A DNA stretch of 39,213 nt, taken from Pseudomonadota bacterium (GTDB lineage Bacteria; Myxococcota_A; Polyangia; Polyangiales; Polyangiaceae). Within the stretch, counting starts at the first letter, position 1. Each line of letters starts with the position of its first letter. This document shows, piece by piece, positions 8,800 to 17,486 of this stretch. The notes below the pieces were generated by a model. The model searched no databases. It was not told the DNA's origin and worked only from the letters and a program-made list of their open reading frames with translations. The stretch is taken from contig JAEXCN010000190.1 in assembly GCA_023402175.1 (NCBI GenBank), forward strand, positions 1 to 39,213, given 5' to 3'. A program made the position numbers and the translations under genes.

Positions 8800-10065
8800 A
8801 TGGACCGAGTCGCTGACTTCTTTTCGCAGAAGACGCCGCGCCGGCTGCTCGCGCTCGCCGCGTTCGGCGCCGTCCTCTACTTGTTCCGGCACCTCGCCAT
8901 CCTGCTCGTCTTCTTCGTGGCGTTCGAGCGCGCGATGGGCTGGTCGGCGCGCATGGTCGCGGCGCGCACGGGCCTTCCACGGAAGAAGAGCGTTCTCCTC
9001 GTCCTTGCCGTCCTCCTCGTCGCGTTCGGAATCCTCGCCTGGCTCGGCATCGGCAAGACCGTCCGGACCTTCGCCGCGATGCAGGAGAGCTTCCCCGACA
9101 AGCTCGCGCAGCTGCGCGAGAACCCGCTCGTCGTCCGCCTCGAGGAGCAGATCGGCGGGATGGAGAACCTGGTCGAGCGCGCGAAGCACTATTCCGGTAG
9201 CGCCATCTCCGCAGCGAGCGCGATCGGGCACTTCGTCGTCCACATCGTGATGGGGTTCGTCCTCGCGCTCGTCTACGTGCTCGAGGAAGAAGAGCTCACG
9301 GCCTTCTGGTCGCGGGTCGATCGTCGCTCGATCACCGGGACGCTCGCGCGCTGGTTCGGTCACGTCGCCGACGCGACGATCGTGACGGTGCAGCTGCAGC
9401 TCATCGTCGCCGCGTGCAACACGCTGATGACGCTGCCGGTGCTGCTCATCATCGGGGTGCCGAACGTCGGCGCGTTGATGCTCCTCATCTTCGTCTCGGC
9501 GCTCGTTCCGGTGATCGGGAACATCGTCTCCGGCGTGACGCTGTCGCTGCTCGCGTACCAGCAGAAGGGATGGCTCGGCGTCGGGATCTTCGTCGGGCTC
9601 ACCTTCATCCTGCACAAGATCGAGTCGTACTACCTGAGCCCGCGGCTCACCTCGCGACACGTGAAGATGCCGGGGTTCCTCCTCATCGTGAGCCTCATCG
9701 CGTGCGAGCACCTCTTCGGCTTCAAGGGGTTCTTCCTCTCCTTCCCCATCCTCTTCGTCGCGGGCCGCATTCGGACGGACTTCCTCGAAGAGGACACGGG
9801 CTCGGCGTCGTCGCCGATCGACCTGAGCGACGATCCCGGGCAGCTCGCGCTCGGTCGATCGTCGCTCACGCCCATGAGCGCGAGCGGCGTCGAGCTCGCG
9901 ACGACGCGCGTGACGCCGGGAAGCATCCAGCCAAGATCGCCGTCCGCACCTCCGTCGTCGGCATCGATCCCGACGCCCGCCGCCACACCGGTGGCGATCA
10001 AGGCAGCGCCGTCATCGCGCTCGCGACGTGCGGCTCCGATCGATCCCGGGTCGACGAGCGACTGA
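8800..10065 (+). CDS. AI-2E/PerM family inner-membrane transporter
   Basis: 421 residues. The ATG at 8800 follows a good GAGGA ribosome site; the frame is open earlier but lacks a start with such a site. Hydrophobic segments lie at about 15-42, 63-84, 140-161, 200-220, 225-250, 258-275 and 291-322. The layout is that of the family: two N-terminal helices, an amphipathic region (about 90-135), then the C-terminal bundle with LVPVIGNIVSGV and the IESYYLSPRLTSRHVKMPG block. Members are called AI-2 exporters (TqsA) or PerM-like permeases, and some act as Na+/H+ antiporters, so the substrate cannot be assigned. A hydrophilic Ser/Pro/Ala-rich tail of about 90 residues is presumably disordered and could have a regulatory role. 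An SDR gene follows 20 nt later. Confidence 0.87.
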   Translation: MDRVADFFSQKTPRRLLALAAFGAVLYLFRHLAILLVFFVAFERAMGWSARMVAARTGLPRKKSVLLVLAVLLVAFGILAWLGIGKTVRTFAAMQESFPDKLAQLRENPLVVRLEEQIGGMENLVERAKHYSGSAISAASAIGHFVVHIVMGFVLALVYVLEEEELTAFWSRVDRRSITGTLARWFGHVADATIVTVQLQLIVAACNTLMTLPVLLIIGVPNVGALMLLIFVSALVPVIGNIVSGVTLSLLAYQQKGWLGVGIFVGLTFILHKIESYYLSPRLTSRHVKMPGFLLIVSLIACEHLFGFKGFFLSFPILFVAGRIRTDFLEEDTGSASSPIDLSDDPGQLALGRSSLTPMSASGVELATTRVTPGSIQPRSPSAPPSSASIPTPAATPVAIKAAPSSRSRRAAPIDPGSTSD

Positions 10066-10085
10066 CGCGATCTACTCTGACGAAC

Positions 10086-10880
10086 GTGCGAATCGTCCTG
10101 GGTGCGGGCTACACCGGATCACGCGTTGCCGAGCTCGCGGCACGCCGGGGCGAGGATGTCGTCGCGACGGTGCGTTCCGAAGAGCGAGCGCACCGGGTGG
10201 CCGGAAGCGGATTGTTCCGCGTCACGCGCGAGCACGTGATCGACGTGGCCAAGCAGCTCGTGGACGAGGCTACGCACGTCATCGTCTGCTTTCCGCCGGA
10301 CGATGTGACGGACGTGGAGCTCGCGCCGCTGCTCGCACGAGCGCGAGCGGTTTCGTACCTGTCGACCACGGGCGTCTACGGAGACGCCAACGGCGTGGTC
10401 GACGACACCACGCCCGTGACCGGCACCCCCACGCCGCCTTCGGCGCGAGTCCTCCGCGCCGAAGCTGCGTACCGCGCAGTCGGCGCGACCGTGCTCCGGG
10501 CGCCGGGGATCTACGGTCCCGATCGAGGTCTTCACGTGCGCGTCAGCACGGGGAAACATCAACTCCCGGGGGAAGGCCGAGGCTTCGTCTCGCGCATCCA
10601 CGTCGACGATCTCGCGGCGTTGCTCCTCGCGAGCGATGCCGTCCGTGGCGAGACGTTCGTCGTCGGTGACCTCGAGCCCGCTGCGCAGCGAGACGTCGTT
10701 GCCTGGATCTGCGAGGAGTACGGCTGCGCATTCCCGCCGTCCGTTCCCCCGGAGCAGGTCCACGAGACGCTGCGCCGCGACCGCCGCATCGATCCGACGC
10801 GCGCTCTTCGCGTGCTGGGCGTCACCCTCCGGCACCCGAGCTTCCGCAGCGGCATGCGCCGGCCTACGATGAGCCCATGA
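10086..10880 (+). CDS. NAD(P)-binding SDR/epimerase-like protein (YeeZ-type)
   Basis: 264 residues from the GTG at 10086, which places the Rossmann glycine motif LGAGYTG at residues 5-11, as expected at an N-terminus. Further signs of the extended SDR fold are the strand VSYLSTTGVYGD with the Tyr of the active-site region (about residue 99), RAPGIYGPDRG, and VSRIHVDDLAALLLAS, a typical NAD-dependent epimerase/dehydratase segment. The C-terminal part is short, as in YeeZ-like proteins whose substrate is unknown. It is likely cytosolic. The stop overlaps the start of the next gene by ATGA, so translation of the two is probably coupled. Confidence 0.82.
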   Translation: MRIVLGAGYTGSRVAELAARRGEDVVATVRSEERAHRVAGSGLFRVTREHVIDVAKQLVDEATHVIVCFPPDDVTDVELAPLLARARAVSYLSTTGVYGDANGVVDDTTPVTGTPTPPSARVLRAEAAYRAVGATVLRAPGIYGPDRGLHVRVSTGKHQLPGEGRGFVSRIHVDDLAALLLASDAVRGETFVVGDLEPAAQRDVVAWICEEYGCAFPPSVPPEQVHETLRRDRRIDPTRALRVLGVTLRHPSFRSGMRRPTMSP

Positions 10881-11272
10881 GCTCACGCGTCGCGCAATGC
10901 AGCTGCGGACAACTGAAGGTCACATGCGAAGGTGAACCGATCCGCGTCTCGATCTGCCACTGCCTCGCCTGTCAGCGACGGACGGGAAGTCCGTTCGGAC
11001 AGCAAGCGCGCTGGTCGGGCGAGCGAGTGAACGTCGAGGGCACGGCAACGATCTTCGTGCGTGTCGGCGACGAAGGAGGGACAGCCAGGTTTCGGTTCTG
11101 TCCCTCCTGCGGTGCGACGGTCTACTGGACGAACGACGAGATGCCGGGGATGGTCGCGGTGCCTGTCGGTGCGTTTGCGGATCCGAGCTTCCCGGGGCCG
11201 ACCTTCTCCGTCTACGAGGAGCGCAAACACGGATGGGTGAAGGTGCCCGAGGACATCGAGCACATGGACTGA
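10877..11272 (+). CDS. GFA family zinc protein (glutathione-dependent formaldehyde-activating enzyme-like)
   Basis: 131 residues, a normal length for the family. The start ATG overlaps the stop of the SDR gene by 4 nt. Cysteines fit the GFA zinc-site pattern: C8-x-C10, then C27-x-C29-x2-C32 (CHCLACQRRTG), then C75-x2-C78 (FCPSCGATVYW). Members were named for S-hydroxymethyl-glutathione formation but most have no proven activity; glutathione or another thiol is the likely ligand. It is a single-domain cytosolic protein with no signal peptide. Pairing with an SDR protein suggests a small metabolic or detoxification unit; this is inference. Confidence 0.9.
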   Translation: MSSRVAQCSCGQLKVTCEGEPIRVSICHCLACQRRTGSPFGQQARWSGERVNVEGTATIFVRVGDEGGTARFRFCPSCGATVYWTNDEMPGMVAVPVGAFADPSFPGPTFSVYEERKHGWVKVPEDIEHMD

Positions 11273-11297
11273 CCGCGCGGCCGACGTCGACGTCTGG

Positions 11298-13031
11298 TCA
11301 GGCCTTCGCCGGCGTCTTCGTCGCTTCGCGGATGCGCTCGCCGAGGACGCGCGCGACGTCCGCGACCGGGACGAGCTCCGCGTTCTTCGGGTTCGGCTCG
11401 GTGCGCGGCTTGACCTCGACGCTGCCGTTCGCGAGGGCCTTCGCGCCGATCGTCACGCGGAACGGCATGCCGAGGAGGTCGGCGTCCTTGAACTTCACGC
11501 CGGGGCGCTCGTCGCGGTCGTCCCAGAGAACGTCGATGCCCGCCTGGTTCAGCTCCTCGTAGAGCTTTTTCGCCGCGGTGAGCACCGGCTCGTCCTGTCC
11601 GATCGTGACGAGATGCACCTTGTACGGCGCGATGCTGACCGGCCAGCGGATACCATCGTTGTCGTTGTGCTGCTCGATCGTCGTCGCGACGAGACGCGAG
11701 ACGCCGATGCCGTAGCAGCCCATCACGATCGGGTGCTTCTCCATCTTGTCGTCGCTGTACGTGGCGCCCATCGCCTCCGAGTACTTCGTGCCGAGGATGA
11801 AGATGTGACCGCCCTCGATGCCGCGGTACGTCTTGAGCTTGCCCTTCTCGCAGCTCGGGCAGCCGTCACCGTCGGTCGCGAGGCGGATGTCGGCGATCTC
11901 GCCCTCCCAGTCGCGGCCGCGGTTGACGCCCGTGAAGTGCTGGTCGGTCTCGTTCGCGCCGGTCACGGCGTTCTTCACGGCCGCGGCCGCACGGTCGACG
12001 ACGATCTTGCCCTTGAACCCGACGGGTCCGGCGAAGCCGACGGCCGCGCCGGTCGCCTTCTGCACCTCGGCGTCCGTCGCCATGAACACTTCGTCGACGC
12101 CGAGCGCACGCGCGAGGCGGATCTCGTTGACGTCGTGGTCACCGCGAACGACTGCGAGGACGACGTCCTTGCCCGCGGTGTAGACGAGCGACTTGAGGAA
12201 CTTGTTCTTCGGCTTCTTCAGGAACGCCGAGACGCCCTCTATGCTCCCGACCTTCGGCGTGTGCACCTTGGCGCGGTCTTCGGGCGCCTCGCTCTCGTCC
12301 GCCGCCGGCGGCGCCTTCACGGTCGCGATCTCGACGTTCGCCGCGTAGTCACACGTATCGCACGCGACGATCGCGTCCTCGCCCGAGTCCGCGAGGACCT
12401 GGAACTCGGCGCTCGTCGAGCCGCCGATCGCGCCCGGGTCCGCCGCCACGAGCCGGTACGTGAGCCCGAGACGATCGAAGATGCGGCAGTAGGCCTGGCG
12501 CATCGTCTCGTAGCTCACCTTCGCGCCCTCCTCGTTCGCGTCGAACGAGTACGCGTCCTTCATCAGGAACTCGCGGCAGCGGAGGAGACCACCGCGCGGA
12601 CGCGGCTCGTCACGGTACTTCGACTGGACCTGATAGAGGTTGACCGGCATGTCGCGGAAGCTGCGGATCTCGCGGCGCGCGATGTCGGTGACGATCTCCT
12701 CGTGGGTCGGGCCGAGATGGAACTCGCCGCCCTTGCGGTCCTTCAAACGGAAGAGCGTATCGCCGTAGAGGTCCCAGCGGCCGGTCTCCTTGAAGTACTC
12801 GGCCGGCAAGAGCGCCGGCATCAGGATCTCCTGAGCTCCCGCGCGGTCCATCTCCTCGCGAACGATGTTCTCGATGTTCCGGAGCACCCGGAGGCCGAGC
12901 GGCAAGTAGTCGTACATGCCGGCGCCGACCTTGCGGATGTAGCCTCCGCGGACGAGCAGCTTGTGGCTCGCGTTCGCAGCGTCGGCAGGAGCCTCCTTGA
13001 CCGTGGGGATGAGAGCGCGTGTGTAGAGCAT
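11298..13031 (-). CDS. proS: Prolyl-tRNA synthetase, bacterial type
   Basis: 577 residues; charges tRNA-Pro with proline in the cytosol. It is a class II synthetase with motif 1 near residues 60-75, motif 2 (KYRDEPRPRGGLLRCREFLM, about 139-158) and motif 3 (GCYGIGVSRLVATTIEQ). A large insertion between motifs 2 and 3 (about residues 225-390) contains a YbaK-like editing domain that hydrolyses Ala-tRNA-Pro. The C-terminal anticodon-binding domain follows (APYKVHLVTIGQDEPV onward). The ATG start at 13031 gives the expected N-terminus MLYTRALIPTVKEAP. It is the last gene of a minus-strand run after phosphofructokinase and the CBS protein, 56 nt from the latter. Its stop faces the GFA gene stop across 25 nt. 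Confidence 0.97.
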   Translation of the reverse strand: MLYTRALIPTVKEAPADAANASHKLLVRGGYIRKVGAGMYDYLPLGLRVLRNIENIVREEMDRAGAQEILMPALLPAEYFKETGRWDLYGDTLFRLKDRKGGEFHLGPTHEEIVTDIARREIRSFRDMPVNLYQVQSKYRDEPRPRGGLLRCREFLMKDAYSFDANEEGAKVSYETMRQAYCRIFDRLGLTYRLVAADPGAIGGSTSAEFQVLADSGEDAIVACDTCDYAANVEIATVKAPPAADESEAPEDRAKVHTPKVGSIEGVSAFLKKPKNKFLKSLVYTAGKDVVLAVVRGDHDVNEIRLARALGVDEVFMATDAEVQKATGAAVGFAGPVGFKGKIVVDRAAAAVKNAVTGANETDQHFTGVNRGRDWEGEIADIRLATDGDGCPSCEKGKLKTYRGIEGGHIFILGTKYSEAMGATYSDDKMEKHPIVMGCYGIGVSRLVATTIEQHNDNDGIRWPVSIAPYKVHLVTIGQDEPVLTAAKKLYEELNQAGIDVLWDDRDERPGVKFKDADLLGMPFRVTIGAKALANGSVEVKPRTEPNPKNAELVPVADVARVLGERIREATKTPAKA

Positions 13032-13087
13032 GGCGGGGGCAAGGGACTTACCACGCCCGCCGCCCGACCGGGACGAGTTAGCGCAGC

Positions 13088-13477
13088 TCAGAAGCGCTCG
13101 AATTTGGCCGGATGCTGGGGAGGAAGCCCGACCAGGGCGCGGACGAAGTCGAGTGAGCTCACCATTCCCACGGCGACGCCCTTGTCGTCGACGACGACGA
13201 GGTGGTGATACTCGCTCTCAGCGAGCTGTTTCGCGCCGTCCTCGATGGTCGCGCTCGCCTTGATGGTCGCGATGTTGCCGGACGGCACGAACCGCTCGCC
13301 CTCTTCGCCTGCGAGGTCACGAAGGGAGACGACGCCGACGGGCCGATGGGTCTCGTCGAGCACGGGGACGGCCGTGACCCCGAAGTCGATGATGTGCCGG
13401 CGCGCGAGCGCGACGCGGTCGCCGTCGCGGATGTAGAGCAGCTTCGGATTCATGATGTCAGCGACGGTCTTCGGCAT
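13088..13477 (-). CDS. Two-CBS-domain protein
   Basis: 129 residues made only of a CBS pair (about residues 5-55 and 70-123), opening with MPKTVADIMNPKLLYI, a standard start for such proteins. Each domain has the strand-helix pattern with a G-V-V-S-x-x-D end: VGVVSLRDL and VGMVSSLDF. CBS pairs bind adenine nucleotides such as AMP, ATP or S-adenosylmethionine and regulate a partner. The gene lies 27 nt after phosphofructokinase, so a role as an adenylate sensor for that enzyme is possible but unproven. It is cytosolic with no other domain. Confidence 0.93.
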   Translation of the reverse strand: MPKTVADIMNPKLLYIRDGDRVALARRHIIDFGVTAVPVLDETHRPVGVVSLRDLAGEEGERFVPSGNIATIKASATIEDGAKQLAESEYHHLVVVDDKGVAVGMVSSLDFVRALVGLPPQHPAKFERF

Positions 13478-13504
13478 GGTGTCCTCGACGTGCAGGGGTG
13501 CTGA

Positions 13505-14854
13505 TCAGACGAACCGCGGTTGGCCCGTCGACTCCGTGACGGCAAGCCAGAGCTCGCTATCGGGATCGATCCGCTTCTTCTTCCAGAGCACGAGAGGAAG
13601 CGGGACGTGCGTGAACGCGCGGTGCAGCCGGCCGATCATCATGTCCGTCTTGCCCGCCATCGCGGCGTGGACGGCGTAACGGGCGAGCTCCGCGCAGAAC
13701 ACCGAGTCCATCGCGCCGGCTGGGACGCCGCGCAGCATGTAGCTCGGGTCGATGTACTTGAGCGTGATCGGGATCTTCCGATCGGTGAAGTGCTTGGCGA
13801 TGACCTTCTTCAGGTGCTTGCCGACGTCGAGCTCCTGGAACTGGACGTTGCCCGATCCGTCGCGCGGCGCATCCTTCGTCGTAGCCGCGTCGAAGAGGCG
13901 CGTCGCGCATCCCTCCGCGACGACGATGACGGCATGACGCCGCTCGGCGAGCCGCCGTTCGAGGTGAGCGAGCAGCCCCGTCGGACCGTCGAGCCGGAAC
14001 GGCACCTCCGGGACGAGGCACACGTTGACGTCGTGGCTCGCGATCGTCGCGTGTGCCGCGATGAAGCCAGCTTCGCGGCCCATCAGCTTCACGAGACCGA
14101 CGCCGTTGATCACGGAGAGGGCCTCGGTGTGCGCAGCGTCGATCGCGGTTCGAGCCATCGCGACCGCGGTCTCGAAGCCGAAGGTCTTGTCGACGAAGGC
14201 GATGTCGTTGTCGATCGTCTTCGGGAGACCAATGACGCTGATCTTCTCGCCGCGACGTTCGACCTCCTCTGCGATCGCATGCGCGCCGCGCATCGTCCCA
14301 TCGCCCCCGATCGCGAACAGTATGTGGATGCCGCGGGCGACGAGCGTGTCGACCATCACCTTCGGGTCGTGCTCGCCGCGGGAGGTCCCGAGCATCGTGC
14401 CGCCGAAGTTGTGGATGTTGCGGACCTGCTCGAGACCGAGCGTGATCGGCTCGGGGCCGCCGGCACCGGGGTCGAGCCCGGCGAACCCGAAGCGGAAGCC
14501 CGTCACGCTCTGGATGCCGTACTTGTGCAAGAGCTCGAAGACGATCGAGCGGATCACGTTGTTGATCCCGGGACAGAGGCCGCCCGACGTGACGATCCCG
14601 GCGCGGGTCTTCTTCGGGTCGAAATAGATGAGCTCGCGTGGGCCAGCCTTTTCGAGCGCGCACGCTTCGTCGATCGAAGCTCCCGGGCCCAGCTCCACCT
14701 GGTCGAGGATGCGCGTGCCGTCCGCGACGTAGTTCGGGAACTGATTCCCGCTCGCCGTGGAAAGACCGAGCGGTGAGGCGATCGTGCGCTCGCCGAGCGA
14801 TGCCACCCGGTAGCGCGCTTGTTCGGTTTCGCTGCTGGAAGCTCGTGACGTCAC
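13505..14854 (-). CDS. pfkA: ATP-dependent 6-phosphofructokinase, long (plant/spirochaete-like) form
   Basis: 449 residues from the GTG at 14854. Catalyses phosphorylation of fructose 6-phosphate to the 1,6-bisphosphate in glycolysis. Nucleotide-binding GGLCPGINNVIR begins at residue 91, and GGDGT at 183-187 has Gly rather than Asp at the position that separates ATP from pyrophosphate users. The catalytic loop PKTIDNDI is at 211-218. An N-terminal extension of about 80 residues is characteristic of this long group. The frame stays open upstream to 15190 but runs antisense through the neighbouring membrane-protein gene with Arg/Asp-rich junk, so it was cut at the GTG. Transcription probably continues through the CBS protein (27 nt) into proS. 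A later start is possible. Confidence 0.92.
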   Translation of the reverse strand: MTSRASSSETEQARYRVASLGERTIASPLGLSTASGNQFPNYVADGTRILDQVELGPGASIDEACALEKAGPRELIYFDPKKTRAGIVTSGGLCPGINNVIRSIVFELLHKYGIQSVTGFRFGFAGLDPGAGGPEPITLGLEQVRNIHNFGGTMLGTSRGEHDPKVMVDTLVARGIHILFAIGGDGTMRGAHAIAEEVERRGEKISVIGLPKTIDNDIAFVDKTFGFETAVAMARTAIDAAHTEALSVINGVGLVKLMGREAGFIAAHATIASHDVNVCLVPEVPFRLDGPTGLLAHLERRLAERRHAVIVVAEGCATRLFDAATTKDAPRDGSGNVQFQELDVGKHLKKVIAKHFTDRKIPITLKYIDPSYMLRGVPAGAMDSVFCAELARYAVHAAMAGKTDMMIGRLHRAFTHVPLPLVLWKKKRIDPDSELWLAVTESTGQPRFV

Positions 14855-14923
14855 ATGGCTTCGCCAACGCAGGATCCGCACCAGTCGTGGCGCATCGATT
14901 GCAGCCTCTACGGCGGAGGCTCG
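14845..14923. promoter_or_regulatory. Short divergent promoter region with a perfect GTGACGTCAC palindrome
   Basis: The pfk start (14854) and the membrane-protein start (14924) are only 69 nt apart. A perfect 10-bp palindrome, GTGACGTCAC, covers 14845-14854 and includes the pfk start codon. It could be an operator or chance. GGAGG at 14915-14919 is 4 nt from the ATG at 14924 and supports that start. Confidence 0.35.
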
Positions 14924-15307
14924 ATGTCGCGCACTGTGGAGCTCATCATCGCGATCGTGAGCATCACGATGTTCGTGGGTACGCTCGCGGCGATCCCGTG
15001 GCTGGTCCGCCGACTGCCGGTCGACTACTTCGTCCGCCCGCCGCCCAAGCACCCCCTTCCCAAGAAGATCGCGCGAAACATCATCGGCTTCGCGCTCATC
15101 GCCGCGGGCGTGGCGATGCTCGTCCTCCCGGGCCAGGGCATCCTCACCATTCTCATCGGGCTCTCCATCGTCGATCTGCCGGTGAAGCACCGCATCATGC
15201 AGTGGCTCCTCTCACGCCCCACGATCGAGGAGGGCGTGCAGCGGCTCCGAGCGAGAGCCGGCAAGCCGCCGCTCGTCATCCCGAGACACCCCGCTTGGCG
15301 CACGTGA
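14924..15307 (+). CDS. Small PGPGW-type inner-membrane protein
   Basis: 127 residues with two strong hydrophobic segments at about 5-28 and 45-80. The second holds VLPGQGILTILIGLSIVDL, close to the PGPGW signature of a putative transmembrane family, followed by a basic cytoplasmic tail (LLSRPTI, then LRARAGKPPLVIP) also seen in such proteins. The function is unknown. The ATG at 14924 was preferred to an in-frame ATG at 14855. The latter would abut the divergent pfk start and add a hydrophilic stretch, whereas 14924 follows GGAGG. The gene ends 39 nt before the convergent DUF885 gene. Confidence 0.75.
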   Translation: MSRTVELIIAIVSITMFVGTLAAIPWLVRRLPVDYFVRPPPKHPLPKKIARNIIGFALIAAGVAMLVLPGQGILTILIGLSIVDLPVKHRIMQWLLSRPTIEEGVQRLRARAGKPPLVIPRHPAWRT

Positions 15308-15346
15308 TGCGGTGGCCCGCGCACCGCTTGCGCGCGGCAGACGTGC

Positions 15347-17173
15347 TCAGCGCCCGAACATCTCTTTCGCGAGGAGGCTCGGAGGAACGGTCCCGCGCGA
15401 CAGGAGATCGACGTGGAACGCCTTGAGCGAGAACTTTGCGCCGTCGCGCTGTCGCGCGCGCTCCCGTAGCTCGAAGATCTTCTGGCGGCCGATCATGTAC
15501 GCGCTCGGCTGCGTCGGGCTCTCCGTGTAGCGCTTCACCTCGGAGAGCGCGAGTGAGCGCTCGAGATGGACTTCGTCGGTGAGCATCTTCACCGCTTGCT
15601 CGAACGTCATGTTGCCGACGTGCAGGCCGACATCGATGACGATCCGAGCGGCGCGGACGAGCGCCCATTCGAGCTGGATCAGGCGCTGAGCGTCGTCGTA
15701 GTAACCGAGCTCGGCCATCAGCTCCTCGGAGTAGAGCGCCCACCCCTCGGAAAAGATCGCGCGATCGAGGGCGCGGCGGATCTTCGACGGGCTCCGCCGC
15801 GCGAACGAGAGCTGCAGATGGTGGCCCGGATAGGCCTCGTGGACGGACGTGTCGACGATGTCCGCCCAGTCGTTCTCCCGCAGCATCTCCTCCTGCTTCG
15901 ACTTCGGGAGCGTCTTGTCGACCGGCGTGACGAAGAAGAAGCCTTTCGTCGTCTGCGCATCGAAGGGCGGCGGCTGGTCGTACGCGGCCGTGATGGTCGA
16001 GCGCATGAAGGTCGGCGTCTCGATCACTTCGAGATCGTCGCCGGGCGGAAACGCGACGACATCCTTCTCGACGAGGAATGCGCGTGCGCGCGCGACCTCC
16101 TTCTCGTAAGCGCCGATCAGCTCGTCGGCGCTCGGGTGCTTCGCCTTGAGCTTCGCGGTCACCTCGGGCCAGCCCTTCGCCTTCGGATCGATGCGCTTCG
16201 CGATCTCGGTCATCTGCGCGCTCGTGTCGGCGAAGACCTTCTTGCCGATCGCGAGCAGCTCGTCGGCACTTTCGTCGAGGAAGTAGTCGTTCTTCAGGAG
16301 GTACTCGAACAGCTCGCGACCTGCGGCGAAGGCGCCGTTCGATCGAGGCAAGACCTCCTTCTGGAGGTACTTGCGATAGTCCTCGTACGCCGCCGTCGCG
16401 CCCCCGAGCGCGGCGTCGACCCGTGCCCTCTCGTCGGGGAGCGCGCCGGCGAGGAACGGCCGCTGTTGCTCGAGGAATGCCTTCGCGGACGATGCGCGAT
16501 CGATTGCGACCTCCGTCCAGATGCGGGGCGGGTTCTGCAGGTTCTGCTTCGCTTGATCGACGACCTTCGGGATCTTCTCGAGTCGCGAGACGACGTTCCG
16601 CGCTCGTTCCGGAGCGGGCGCGTAGTTGCGCGCCGTCAGGTGGAAGATCGCGTCGAGCGGCTCGACGTAGACGTCGGGCTTGCGCTGCAGCGGGCGCAAC
16701 ACGCGGCTCTTGCGGATGTCGCAGCGAAGGGCGCCGAGGAGCATTGCGAGGTCGGTCTTCGCCGCGGGGCTCGCCTTCGGGCTCTGAAAGCGCTTCTCGA
16801 GTGACTCGAGGAGGGCGACCTCACTTTCGATCGCCTTGTCGTGGCCGACGATCGACCGATCCTCGAGCTCGGCATCGTGCTCGTGGAGACCGAGCGCGGT
16901 CGCGTCCTCGGGATGAATCTCGGCGAAGAGCTGGAGGTACTCCTCGCCCGCCTTCGCGATGGCTGCGTCGTCGGCGTGATCGTCGGCAGGCGACGCGCCG
17001 ATGCTCGCGGTCGCCGTAGCGCCGGGCGTGCTCGCGCCGGGTCCGGCAGCATGAGGCGCCTGCGTTCCACTGGGGGCTCCGCAGGCGATCCCGACGATGG
17101 CAGCGAAAAGTGCCGCGGGAAGGACGAGAGAACGGGTCGAGACGCGGCGAGGGGCGCGACGGGAGCTGGACAC
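15347..17173 (-). CDS. DUF885 family lipoprotein, predicted zinc metallopeptidase-like
   Basis: 608 residues from the GTG at 17173. A basic N-terminus and hydrophobic core end in VGIAC (Cys31), so export as a lipoprotein is predicted. A Pro/Ala/Gly/Thr-rich spacer of about 40 residues follows. The rest is the all-helical DUF885 fold. Its hallmark HEAYPGHH (residues 445-452) resembles an HExxH zinc site with a second His pair, and a downstream FSEGWALYSEEL supplies glutamates expected as the third ligand. Proteins of this family are distantly like M3/M32 peptidases, and a few are reported as peptidases, but the substrate here is unknown. It probably acts in the periplasm or at the outer membrane. 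The gene is alone and diverges from carF. Confidence 0.88.
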   Translation of the reverse strand: MSSSRRAPRRVSTRSLVLPAALFAAIVGIACGAPSGTQAPHAAGPGASTPGATATASIGASPADDHADDAAIAKAGEEYLQLFAEIHPEDATALGLHEHDAELEDRSIVGHDKAIESEVALLESLEKRFQSPKASPAAKTDLAMLLGALRCDIRKSRVLRPLQRKPDVYVEPLDAIFHLTARNYAPAPERARNVVSRLEKIPKVVDQAKQNLQNPPRIWTEVAIDRASSAKAFLEQQRPFLAGALPDERARVDAALGGATAAYEDYRKYLQKEVLPRSNGAFAAGRELFEYLLKNDYFLDESADELLAIGKKVFADTSAQMTEIAKRIDPKAKGWPEVTAKLKAKHPSADELIGAYEKEVARARAFLVEKDVVAFPPGDDLEVIETPTFMRSTITAAYDQPPPFDAQTTKGFFFVTPVDKTLPKSKQEEMLRENDWADIVDTSVHEAYPGHHLQLSFARRSPSKIRRALDRAIFSEGWALYSEELMAELGYYDDAQRLIQLEWALVRAARIVIDVGLHVGNMTFEQAVKMLTDEVHLERSLALSEVKRYTESPTQPSAYMIGRQKIFELRERARQRDGAKFSLKAFHVDLLSRGTVPPSLLAKEMFGR

Positions 17174-17486
17174 GGGGCGCGTATCCTACCTGCACGGCCG
17201 CGCGCGTCGACGTCGTTTGATTCGTCCGAAAGACGAGCGCGCGGGAAGCCTCGCGGCGATCCAGCGGCGCTCGTGGCGATCCAGCGAGATGCGCCGCGCG
17301 TAAGACTCCACGATGCGCGGCGAATCTCGTCGTCAGCGCGAGCATGGCATGACACCACGTGCAGTAAACCGACGCTCGCGCTGCGTCATTCCCGCTTGAT
17401 CTACAGCGGTGCACCCGCGATTCTGGAGCGGGGCTCACGCCGCGCCGTTCCGCCGAACGATGCGTGCGATGAAGGATGGGACACGA
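17174..17486. promoter_or_regulatory. Divergent intergenic region between the DUF885 and carF-like genes
   Basis: 313 nt, with no gene recognised on either strand. It should contain promoters for both neighbours. In-frame ATGs at 17460 and 17469 belong to the carF frame; AAGGA at 17471-17475 lies 11 nt before the ATG at 17487 and decides the start. I could not identify a convincing ECF-type or -35/-10 promoter. Confidence 0.4.

Noticed and set aside
11283..11294. GACGTCGACGTC palindrome in the convergent GFA/proS gap
   Set aside because: Short, with no loop or T-run; a chance product of GACGTC repetition and not a usable terminator.
14855..15190. N-terminal extension of phosphofructokinase up to 15190
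   Set aside because: It would lie antisense over the PGPGW-type gene and is Arg/Asp/His-rich without similarity to the enzyme; GTG 14854 fits the known length.
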